Below, in pieces: positions 21,217 to 31,468 of a stretch of DNA of 64,000 bases (position 1 is its first letter; every line of letters begins with the position of its first letter). The position numbers and the translations under genes were made by a program. The notes beneath the pieces were generated by a model. The model was not told where the DNA came from. It was given only the letters and a program-made list of their open reading frames with translations, and did not search any database. The DNA is from Buddleja alternifolia (lineage: Eukaryota > Streptophyta > Magnoliopsida > Lamiales > Scrophulariaceae): contig CM033394.1 in assembly GCA_019426215.1 (NCBI GenBank), positions 47,428,423 to 47,492,422 on the forward strand. The letters are read 5' to 3'.

Positions 21217-24200
21217 AATTTATCAAAAAAGGAAAAAAACTAAAGTTGCATGCCTTCAAGAAAAATAGGCGCAAAAAGGAAGAACTATGGCTGTCTCTTA
21301 AGGATTTTAGCCACAACAATAATCGGCCTTGGCTTGTTCTTGGGGATTTCAATGACAATGCATGCCTTCAAGAAAAAAAGGGAGGCTCAATGGCGAATTG
21401 GAACAGCTGCACCCGGTTTGTGGAAGCTGTTGAGGATTGCAATCTCATGGATTTAGGATTCACGGGACCGAGATTTACGTGGGTTAGAACTAGGGCTGGA
21501 AGGATTGATGTTCAAGAGAGACTTGATTGGGCCCTTGGCAATGAGGAATGGCGATTGCATATCCGGAAGGCTTTGTCACTCACCTTCCCCGTCTCCATTC
21601 GGACCACCACTCCATTATGGTTTGTTGTTACGGTACTTCTTCTTTTCCCAAAAATAAACCTTTTCGTTTGGAATTGGCTTGGACAACCCATCCCGATTGT
21701 AAGAATATCATCGCAAATACGTGGAATGCGAGTAACGATGCTCTTGAAGCTCTTGAATTTGCCTAGAACTATGAGAGAATGGAACAAAAAAACTTTTGGG
21801 AATATTTTTGCTAGTAAAAAACAACTCCTTGCGAGAATTCAAGGAATCCAAAAAAAGCTTTCTGTAGTAGATAGTCTTTCCCTAATTAATCTTGAAAACT
21901 CCTTAATTAATGATTTCAATAATATTCTTCGACAAGAAGAAATGTTTTGGTTTCAAAAATCAAGGGTGAATTGGTTACAATTTGGAGATCCGAATACTAA
22001 GTTTTTCCACCTCTCTACCGTGTGTCGTCGTCGTCGTAATAAGATTCTTACCCTCAAAATTGATGGCCAGTGGACTATTGATACCGATTGTCTCAAGTCC
22101 CATGCCCGGTTAGATTTTGAGTCCATCTTCTCCGTCAATAGTGATGAGCAGCCACTAGACATCCCTTGTAGCCCTTTACAGCGCAACCTTGTCCATGATG
22201 CTGTCGAGAGGCTTAATGCGAGAATTAGTGCTAGCGAGGTCCATAGGGTAGTTTTGAGCATGAGCCCTTACAAAGCACCTGGCATGGATGGCTTTCAGGC
22301 TTTCTTCTATCAAAAATTTTGGGGAAGTGTCGACCCTCTCGTCACGGAGTTAGTGAGTGGAATTTTCAATAAAGGGGAGATACTAGTTTCCCTTGGCCAC
22401 TCCTTTCTTTGCCTTATCCCGAAGATTGAAAATCCGGAGCTTATTTCTCAATTCAGACCAATTGCTTTGTGCAATGTCCTCTTTAAAATTGTAACCAAAA
22501 CGGTTGTGCTTCGGCTTAAGAATTACATGAGTGACCTAATTAGCCCGAATCAATCTAGTTTCATCCCGGGTAGGAGCATTCATGATAATATCCTTGTCCT
22601 CCAAGAGCTTGCTCATTCTCTAGGAAAATCGCATAGTAAGATTAGTCATATGATCATCAAGCTTGATCTCGAGAAAGCTTATGATCGTATAAATTGGTCT
22701 TTCCTCCGTCAAACTCTCGAATTCTTCAAATTTCCTAGCAAAGTTGTGAGTCTCATCATGAGTTGTGTGGAGTCCGCTCAGTCTAGTATTCTTTGGAATG
22801 GAGAGCCTTTGGATCCGATTCAATCAAAGTGTGGCCTCCGTCAAGGCGACCCACTTTCGCCTTACCTATTCGTACTTTGCATGGAACGACTATCTTACAT
22901 GATAGACGAAGCAGTGCAAAGTACCGAATGGGAGCCCATCTCGGTTGGAAAAAGAGGACCTAAACTCTCCCATATGTTCTTCGCCGACGATATTATCCTC
23001 ACGGCAAAGAACACTCCGAGGAGCCCCTTGGTCATCAAGTCCATCTTGGATTTGTTTTGCAAGGCGTCTGGCCTTAGAATCAATCTTGCTAAATCAAAAG
23101 TGTTCTTTGCTCCAAAGACCCTCGTGGACATAAAGCGGGATACGAGTGAAATTGTCAATATTGGCCCTACTAACCGAATAGGTAGATACCTCGGGGTCAA
23201 TATCCTTCAGTTTAGAAACTCTAGTGAAAATTTTCGAAACCTTGTTGAGAAAGTCCAAAACCGTCTTTCAAATTGGAAAGCTAAAAACCTTAATCTTGCT
23301 GCTAGAGCGACCCGACCCTTATACAATCGGTTACTTCCGCTCTTCCCACTTACATCATGCATACTAGTTGGCTCCCCTCCATAGTTTGCAATCGGTTGGA
23401 CAAAATCAACTGAACTTTCCTTTGGGAATCCGATGTCAATGTGAAAAAGATCCATTTAGTGGGATGGGGCAAGGTGATTCAAAGGAAAGATCAAGAAGGG
23501 TTAGGAATCCGGGAAACCCGTAAGGCTAACACGACCATGCTAGCCAAAATGGGTTGGAGAGTTTTAAAAAATGAGGACACCCAATGGGCAAGAATTTTTA
23601 GGAAAAAATACCTTCTTACTTCCACACCAATCCTTGAGCACGTTCCAAAACCTTCTGCGTCTAGTCTCTGGAAAGGCGTGATTAGGATCCTGAGTGATAA
23701 CATCAAGTAGAGAATTGGTAGGGGTAATAGCATTTCCTTTTGGTTCGACAAGTGGCTTGATAACAAACCACTTTGTGAGCTTGTCCTGTTGGAAGTTGAG
23801 GATGAAGACCTCTCTCTCAATATTTCCGATGTAATTACTGAGGCTGGAAATTGGGATCTTTCTAAAATCCACACGGATATCCCGCTTGAAATCAAGAATC
23901 AAATCCTCAATATTCCCATTCCCTTTATGCGCGACATTGACGACACGCTCATCTGGAGTGGAAATTCTTCCGAAATCTTTACTTGTAAATCTGCGTACCA
24001 ATCCATGCATAGGCAATCGTCTTGTGAAACTTTGAACCCTTTGAATTGGAAATGGATTTGGAAAATAAAATGCCCCAGTAAACTTAAACATTTTTTCTGG
24101 CTATGCTTGCATGGGAAATTGCTAAGAAATTTCTTAAGGTTCGATAGGAAAATTGTTGGTTCGGATTTGTGCACTCGATGCAATAATGGTCGTGAAGATG

Positions 24201-25119
24201 TGTTCCATTCTCTAATTAGTTGCGCAAAGGCAAGAGAGGTTTGGCAGCACGTTGTTGCACCCACTGACTTCCGTTGCTTTCTTTCCTTTCAAGATGGAAA
24301 TTGGCTTAAATCTTTGTTTAACGGTAATTTCGTAAACATTATCATCCCTGATTGCAAATGGGAAATCATGTTTTTATCTACAATTTGGTCCATTTGGTTG
24401 TCTCGGAATAACTTTATCTTTCGTAATAAACCGGAATGCCAGTGGGATATTGCCTTCGCCATAAAATCTCTTGCTATGGACCTTATCACGGTTTTTGGGG
24501 ACGTTAATTCGCCTAGGCCCAGAAATTCGAATCTCACGTGGTTTCCTCCTCCGAACTCTTGGGTCAAACTTAACACGGATGGAAGTTATTTTTCAGGAAA
24601 AAATTCAGCTGCTGCAGGAGGACTTGTTAGAGATGAAGAGGGTAAATGGATCGTAGGATTTTCAACCAAACTTGGAAATGTGACTATTAATACAGCGGAA
24701 CTTCTGGGCTTGAGAGAAGGTCTAAAGCTGGCTTGGGACAGAAGGATGAACAACTTATGGGTTGAGGTTGATTCCGAAATAGTTTGGAAATGGATTGATA
24801 AGGGTGATACGGGATGCCATCCGCTCGGAGCTCTCATTGACGACTGCCGTCGACTACTTCGTAATCCATGGCAGGTTAAGTTCACTCATGTTTTGAGAGA
24901 GGGGAGCAAGGGAGCATACTTCCTGGCAAAATTGGGTCAACACTTGGACAACAATCTCATGATTTGGGATATTCCCCCTCTAGGATTACAAGAAGTCCAT
25001 GATGAAGATGTGACGGAGCTTCATTGTCCGGAGACTGTTGTTCACTAGTTTTCTTTTTGTATCTTTTCATTTGCCGTTGTATTATCAAAAAAAAAAATAA
25101 TCAAAAAAAGAAAAAAAAA
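21217..25119 (+). mobile_element. 5'-truncated L1-type LINE with RNase H, 17 bp target duplication
   Basis: Flanked by the perfect 17 bp direct repeat GGAGTAACACATTGAAT (21200-21216 and 25120-25136) and ending in an A-rich tail (25086-25119). Only the last part of the endonuclease domain remains at the 5' end. Plus-strand coding remains run 21246-25048. The element is non-autonomous now: the 5' end is missing and the frame is broken in several places. The perfect TSD suggests a fairly young insertion. Confidence 0.95.
21246..25048 (+). pseudogene. LINE ORF2 remnant: endonuclease (partial), reverse transcriptase, zf-RVT, RNase H
   Basis: 21246-21570 encodes the C-terminal half of an APE-type endonuclease (GDFN, FTWVR, ERLDWALGN). 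From about 21575 to 21770 the natural frame shifts (HLPRLHSDHHSIMV is read in the +2 frame, 21548-21766) and then shifts back, so the 712-codon ORF crosses non-native sequence. Reverse transcriptase follows with KAPGMDG, LIPKI, FIPGR, KLDLEKAYD, RQGDPLSPYLF and the catalytic FADD, ending at 23384 after a frameshift. In-frame stops at about 23412 and 23708 interrupt the next section. The zf-RVT segment (KIKCPSKLKHFFW...CTRC...DVFHSLISC) and RNase H (NTDGSY, TAELLGLREGL, VEVDS) end at 25048. The usual RNase H ADxLA motif reads AYFLA. Several lesions, so inactive. Confidence 0.9.
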
Positions 25120-25136
25120 GGAGTAACACATTGAAT

Positions 25137-25832
25137 GACATATTTTCTACTATTAACTACTTAATATATAATAATTGTGATTATTCTGACACTTCAACTT
25201 TCGAGAGCTCTGAATTAATTGAAAATGACACATATATTGTAAACCACACAATTGAGTACTTGCGGCTGAAGCACACGTCGTTTTCATTTCATTAAATATT
25301 AATGACACGAGCGAATTAATTAGTGGATTAGTCGTGAGACTTGGTCACTAATACAAGATAATAGCTTGGTAAACAAGAACATTCTGATGAGAACATTGAT
25401 ATAAATTAGTATAATATTTATTATCCATATAGTCTAAATGTGCAACATTAGTTTACAACATTAAAACAATGATAAAGTCAATTAAGTCGAGATGTTCAAA
25501 TTTATTTGGGTTTATATTAAGATTTAAAAATTGCATTTGAGCTTAATTTTATTGTCACTTGAATTAGATTTTAATCAAATCGAATATGAGACTATGAGTT
25601 GACATGAATAGCTTGACAATTATACATATATTTTATCATTTTTAACTAATCAAATTGAAATTGAGCTGAATGTCAAATCTTAACGAATAAAAAAAACGTG
25701 TTCAAGCTCGTCTATTAGGTTAATTGGTCCGAACTCAAAAGAGTACTTAACTATATATTAACTTCGACCCGAGTATCAAATAGTTTACTTTTCTAAAATA
25801 AAATAAAAATAAAATTAAAATGTAGGAGGGTC
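25137..25832. other. Intergenic between two LINEs, no gene
   Basis: AT-rich sequence without ORFs. 25490-25760 has 'gttcaaatttatttggg...gaattgagc' wording resembling degraded GAGC-type hAT MITEs, too decayed to delimit. Confidence 0.4.
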
Positions 25833-25848
25833 AAAGTCTTCGGAGTGA

Positions 25849-26764
25849 CCTATTTGTGGGTTTGCCTCGGATACTCCCTTACATGCTATTCGGGATTGTC
25901 AGTGGGCCAGAAAATTTTGGTTACAACTTGTTCATCCTGATTGTCATAATGTTTTGTTTTCAGGTTCAGTAGAAGACTGGCTCGACTGGAATTTATCTCA
26001 CAAGATGAACAAGTATGACTGGTGTGAAAATGGGATATAGCCTTCACTGAGACTTTGTCTTTTATTTGGCAGGTTCAGAATGAGGTGACGCATGGAGTCC
26101 GAGCGACAGTTCCTATGGCGGAACTAGATGTGTTACACAAAAGAATTGACGGTACCATTCATTCCCTTAACTTTGATCCGGACGTGATGCACCTACAGGT
26201 ACACACGGGCTGGAAAAAACCGACATTTGGTTACACTAAACTAAATGTGGATGCGGCGGTAACCGAAACTGGCCAGGCAGGGGTCGGGGGTACTTTTCGG
26301 GATGAGCATGGAACATGGCTAAGGGGGTTCAGTGGTCGCATTGACCCGTGTTCGTCATTGGAGGCTGAGATGCGTGCCATTCTATTGGGACTAGAGATGG
26401 CGTGGGCCACAAGGACAAAGAAATAAATCGTTGAATCAGACTGTCGGGCTGCACTTAATAGCATTATGGATGCCTCCATGGAGCATCACCATTTTGATGT
26501 GATCTCTAGCATTCGTAGTGTACAGGGTAGAGACTAGGATGTCTCGTTTCAAATGGTTTGGCGGGAAGCAAATCAAGTAGCTGATGCTCTAGCTAAAATG
26601 GGCATTCACACCCACATGCACCACACGAATGTACCACACTCACATACCTATCACCTACTAGACAATGATAGAGCAGGTATTACTTGGTCTCGTTTTGTGA
26701 CTGTTAACCCGAGTTTGTCGGGTTAGTTTATGAATTGTTGGGTATCCCCCCTTCGAAAAAAAAA
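25849..26764 (+). mobile_element. Second, unrelated 5'-truncated LINE fragment, 16 bp target duplication
   Basis: Flanked by AAAGTCTTCGGAGTGA (25833-25848) and AAAGTCTTCAGAGTGA (26765-26780), one mismatch. It ends in an A tract and contains only the distal part of ORF2. The 3' UTR and protein differ from the neighbouring LINE at 21217-25119, so it is a separate family and a separate insertion. Confidence 0.9.
25857..26726 (+). pseudogene. LINE RNase H domain remnant
   Basis: The frame begins with zf-RVT tail words (DTPLHAIRDCQWARKFW), then a linker. The RNase H domain begins near 26235 (KLNVDAAVTETGQAGVGGTFRDEHGTWLRGFSG), with SLEAEMRAILLGLEMAW, a stop at about 26425, IVESDCRAALNSI, a second stop at about 26538, and WREANQVADALAKMG. 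All four RNase H acidic positions are recognisable, but two or more stops break the frame. Ends at the TAG near 26726. Confidence 0.8.
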
Positions 26765-28504
26765 AAAGTCTTCAGAGTGAGTTGAATTGGGGCTTTCAAT
26801 TGCTCCAATCTAGAAGGAAGATACCAACTAGAAATAATTGAACACCCAATCCCATAGACATTCTTTCCAAAATCTTACATAGAAAGTAACATTAACTGAA
26901 TCGCATGTTAAGTAGACTATGTCTATCGTTGACTTAAAATGGAGATCTTTTCTTTTCTTTTTAATTCTTCCAGGAGGATCCGGGATTTGCACAATATTGG
27001 AGATCAATGTTGACAGATAAATTCAAAGATCTATTAAAAAAAAAAAAAATTTTGTAACACACCAAACAATTTTATACATCAGAATTATAATTCTGAATCC
27101 AGTTATAATGATGTAAATAAAAAAAGCAAAGTTTTTTAAGAATTTATGCCATTTCTAAAGGCACATTTCAAAAAATTATGATTTTATTATATATATATAT
27201 ATATATATGTTTTAACTAATTTTCATGAGATTATTAGTTAGCTTCACTCCATTAGTATACTTTAGTTATGAATAGTGTAGTTACTGTTCGATTTTTTTAT
27301 TCTATTTTGTTGTTTCATCTTATGTATTATATCATACATACATATTATTCAACATTTTCTTAATTATAATAAAAAAGGTATTAAACATTTCCTTGAGTAT
27401 ACGAATAGACATTGGATATAATATATATACAATTGACGTGTATATATATGATACGACGTATAAGTTTGTAATGTTAATGAATTGCGCAAGCAAATTTTGT
27501 ATTCAGTTTTCTTCCAAAAAGAAAAGGTAAGAGAAAATAATAAAAGGAAATCACAAATTTAATATGTCAGTTGATTATGAAATATATATATATATATAAT
27601 ATATATACACATATTATATACATAAAAGGATTTTATATACAAATTCATTACATTTATGAGATGTCAACACGTACAGTTGAAAGTTCGGTTCAATGTTGTG
27701 ATGCCAACAGGTTACATATGACTTCAGACATTTCTTCCCACACCGGATCTTAATTATTTATTTTTGTTAATTATTTATATTATCTTAAATTTAATTTCTC
27801 TAGCTACTTCTTGCATCAGCTAAGAACCAGCCTTTCTTAATTTTATTTTTACTGTTTCATTTAATTTTTTGGTTCTTCTTTTTTATTTTTGGAGGGGGGA
27901 TATATATGATAATCATTTTCATGTAACTGTTTCAATGATAATGCTATATCTATGGGAAACATACTAAAAAATCAAGATCATATAGTGACATAAGTGAGAT
28001 ATAAAATCTCAAAGTAATTATTTTATTTAAAAAATAAAGATCGTATATATATATATATATATACACACTTTGATGATGTTGATACAAATAATTTATGTCA
28101 TGCGTGATATTTATTTATGCAAATAATTAAACATTAGAGAAAAAGTAAAGGAAACATCTCGATTTAATAAAAATGAAGTGTAATTAAGATTTAAGAATAA
28201 ATAAACCTATAATCATCTAGAAGTTACAACTTACAATAATCAGTCTAGCTTCCATGTCCAAATAAAGTTGAGCTAGAGGTGATAAGAACATTGGTATTCC
28301 GATTAATTTCTGTAAATCTTAATTCTATTTACTTCATTAATTTTTAAATATATTCTTATGAAATTGTATGATTTAGTTGATTGTTACCTAATTATAGGGA
28401 AAACTTGAAAATCTCATCCCATTATGTACTGGCTCTATACGATGAATCATCGAAAACGGCCTGGAAAATAGAAATACACGACAAACAATTAAATAGTGTA
28501 TAAT

Positions 28505-28735
28505 TGTGCGGATCAGATGTTCTTACGCCCGATGGCCCCAATGAAGTCAAGAGTGATACTCGGTGACTCCAGAGATTTGGGTTCCCAGAACATCTACACT
28601 ATTCATGTGGATACACACATAGAGGGCTCCATGTGAATAATACATAAAAAAGGGTGTAGATCATTCGGGAACAGATTACTAGAGTCATTGAAAATCACCC
28701 ATGAAGTCATCCACCAGTGGGATCTAGGTCCACAT
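28505..28735. repeat. Long imperfect hairpin (foldback) in intergenic DNA
   Basis: The left arm (gtgatactcggtgactccagag...gggttcccagaacatctacac...tattcatgtgga) pairs with the right arm (tccatgtgaataatac...gggtgtagatcattcgggaacag...ctagagtcattgaaaatcac). Similarity continues outward to 'aatgaagtc' / 'gaagtcat'. Arms are roughly 75-110 nt around a short loop near 28615. Could be a MITE remnant or a hairpin RNA source. Confidence 0.5.
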
Positions 28736-29871
28736 TGTTGTGAATAAATATGCATGAAAATCGTCTATAATTTCGTAACTAATTGACATAAAACTAAACT
28801 ATGGATGCTTGTCATCCATATTGTCACTAAATGCATCTCTACCATGTATAACATATCTCATGTCCCATAAGTAGGCATGTAAATGAGTGGAATCGAACAA
28901 GCCGTTGAACAAACTTGTTTAAATTATTATTAAGGTTCAGAATTTGTAATTGAGCTTAGTTTAATTATTAGTCGAATCGAAATCAAACGAGCTTTAATCG
29001 AACCGAACACAAGTCGAGATTAATTAGCTTGATTTTTTTGCATATATTTTATCTTTTATACTAAATGAGCCGAGTTTCAAACATATCAAACACACAAATA
29101 GGTTGTTCAAAATTGTTCTGATATATTAACAAATCTAGCTCACACAAGTTTTAGCGAAGATCTCAACTCAAGTATTGAGTAATTTGATTAGTTTTTCAAC
29201 CTTTCCCATGACTCATGAGCAATGTGAACTCATTCAAACCCTTGATGCATAAATATCCTATCCATACAAACATTTTCTAATTAAAATAATAAATGATTGA
29301 CTCAACAAAAAAAAAATTAAAGAAGTGGTCAACTAAATTTTTTTTTTAAATAAAAAACGAGAATCAAGTAATATACTTGTAAATATTTGTTAGGTCTTGA
29401 CTCTTGAATTAATAATTTAAGATTATTCTTTCACACGTGGGGAGCAATACCCACGCCTCAAACCCATAAAATTCTTCTCAACTTGCAAGTATGTGAAGGA
29501 ACAACCAAAATTTAAGTCTGACATTCAATGTGGTCGAATCCAATTACAATTTATAAAGAAGGTAAATTGTAATTAATTAAAAATTACACCAAATCATGGC
29601 CCAAATGAAATTAATTAAAATAAATAAATTATAATTATCATGTAACTACTTATAATTTGTGCATAAACTCAATCGAATCATATCTAATGAGTATAAAAAT
29701 AGGAATAAAATAAAAAGACACATATACCCTTATGATGTGTCCACACAAGATAAAATGACCGAATTACCGTCGTATTCCCGGTTAAATTAGAGGCATCCAT
29801 GTGTCAATCGATGAGGGTCAGGTTACCTGAAAATCCAACGACCCAATTAATCTGAATCATAGAAAGCGAAA

Positions 29872-29879
29872 CACGTGGC
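29872..29879. promoter_or_regulatory. ABRE/G-box-like motif CACGTGGC
   Basis: Perfect ABRE core about 800 bp upstream of the DUF1645 start codon. A single copy, so only suggestive of ABA or stress regulation. Confidence 0.3.
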
Positions 29880-30532
29880 GCAATCCAACGAGAACAAATG
29901 TCAAATCATAAATAATAACCACCTTCTACTACAAATAGCCTCTTCTAGCTCATTTAAAGGGGGCACACATTTATTACACACATATACACTCTCCAAATAG
30001 TGCATCATATCCAATATGAGAGCCGCATATAATTGAGTCATACTTTTAATACGAATTATATTTGATTTGATCCCATCAGCTTGATCCTGTTGAGTCCAAT
30101 CTATCATCTTGATTTTTATGTTTTGATTCGACCCATTTGTGTCGCAGATTGAGATCGAATTCTTCCAACGAAATTTATATTGGTGAACCGATATCCCGAA
30201 TTAAACTTTTCTAATAATCAATTGTGAAAACCAAGAGAAAGGTCAAAAGTTTCCAAGAAGATGCACTTTCTTTGCGACCCTCAAAATGGCAACGTGAACG
30301 CGGAAACGATATTTCGTTCACATCTTCCTCTCAATTCTTTTTCCTTCTTCCCCAAACAAATGCTTTAACTTTATTTTTATCACATGGTGACAAAAACATA
30401 TTTATTTCGACATTAAATAATCCCGTGTTGTTCAAACTTCGACAATAATATATATTAATAATACTATTAAATGTAAACAGAAACAAACTAAATTTCTGAC
30501 CTTAAATCGACCAACCAACCAACCATCCGCCC

Positions 30533-30549
30533 ATATATATATATATATA
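30533..30549 (+). promoter_or_regulatory. TATA run and CT-rich leader of the DUF1645 gene
   Basis: A (TA)8-type run at 30533-30549 is followed by pyrimidine-rich CT repeats at about 30580-30620. The ATG at 30671 leaves a leader of about 90-100 nt. This arrangement is common in plant core promoters. Confidence 0.5.
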
Positions 30550-30670
30550 GCACCACATTTACTCCTTTCCATTCAATCCACTCTCTCTCTCTCTCTAAAT
30601 TTATATATCTCTCTCTCACCTCAGTTTTACATAACAAAATCTCATAATTTATCAAAAAAAAAATTCAGAT

Positions 30671-31468
30671 ATGGAAGAGAAGATGAACCCAGATCATGAA
30701 TTGTGTTCAGAAAATGAATTAAGTAAAGATTTTTATACAAATCTGAAAATCGAACGAAACGACGACGTAATACAAAATGAAGCTGGAAATGAAGAGGAGG
30801 AGGAAGATGAAGAATTTTCGTTTATGTGTGGGGGTGAAAACGGGTCGCCGATAGCGGCGGAGGATATATTCATCGACGGTCAGATCAAGACTGTTTTTCC
30901 GTTATTCAACGGCCAAGATTATTCGGTATATTCCGTCGAAGATTTGCATGAGAACTTGCCTACGAGACCGCCGGTGAAGAGGGTATTTGTGGAAACGGTT
31001 GAAGATAAAAAGATTCCGGTGATGTCATCCACGCCGGAAAATGACGACATATCCGGGCCGTACTGCGACTTGTCGACGAGGAAGGTGGTGGAGGCGTCGC
31101 CGGAGGTTTGTAAGAAGAGCAACTCGACCGGCTTTTCGAAGATTTGGCGGTTGAGGGATTTGGTGGGGAGGAGTAATAGTGACGGAAGGGACGCTTTTGT
31201 GTATTTGAATGGTGGGCCGGCGCCGCCGTCCACGGTGGAGAAAGCGGCGGCAAAAGGGGAGGAGAAGAAAGAAGCGGCGGCAACGGTGAAGAAGAGTGGG
31301 AATAAGGGTAAAATGGCGTCGTCGTCGGCTCATGAGGTGTATTTGAGGAGTAAGGCGAAGGAGGAGGAGCGGCCGCGGCGGTCGACGTATTTGCCGTACC
31401 GGCCAGAGTTGATGGGGTTTTTCACTAATGTTAATGGCGGATTGACCAAAAATGTACATCCTTATTGA
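30671..31468 (+). CDS. DUF1645 family protein
   Basis: Single-exon ORF of 265 residues. Family signatures are in order: an acidic N-terminus (NEEEEEDEE) leading to EFSFMCG, then EDIFIDGQIKTVFPLFN (about residues 64-81), then GFSKIWRLRDLVGRSNSDGRDAFVYL (about 154-179), a low-complexity Ala/Lys linker, and the C-terminal RRSTYLPYRPELMGFFTNVNG...VHPY. DUF1645 proteins are plant-specific. Rice members have been linked to stress tolerance and grain length and are thought to be nuclear; the biochemical role is unknown. No signal peptide or membrane segment. Coding GC is high compared with its flanks. Start chosen at the first ATG after the CT-rich leader. Confidence 0.9.
   Translation: MEEKMNPDHELCSENELSKDFYTNLKIERNDDVIQNEAGNEEEEEDEEFSFMCGGENGSPIAAEDIFIDGQIKTVFPLFNGQDYSVYSVEDLHENLPTRPPVKRVFVETVEDKKIPVMSSTPENDDISGPYCDLSTRKVVEASPEVCKKSNSTGFSKIWRLRDLVGRSNSDGRDAFVYLNGGPAPPSTVEKAAAKGEEKKEAAATVKKSGNKGKMASSSAHEVYLRSKAKEEERPRRSTYLPYRPELMGFFTNVNGGLTKNVHPY

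Larger units (their letters stand above)
26781..30670. other. Long intergenic region upstream of the DUF1645 gene
   Basis: About 3.9 kb, AT-rich, with several (TA)n runs (27190-27210, 27580-27615, 28045-28065). A long imperfect hairpin lies at 28505-28735. 28873-29200 contains 'tgagtggaatcgaacaagccg'-type words of decayed GAGC MITEs. An ABRE-like CACGTGGC is at 29872-29879. No protein-coding gene supported; the short ORFs have no recognisable content. Confidence 0.5.

Noticed and set aside
28873..29200. A further GAGC-type hAT MITE beginning TAGGCATGTAAATGAG
   Set aside because: Could not find a matching right terminus or target duplication; too decayed to delimit.
31025..31459. 144-codon antisense ORF in the DUF1645 gene
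   Set aside because: GC-rich coding strand shadow; the sense frame matches a known family from end to end.
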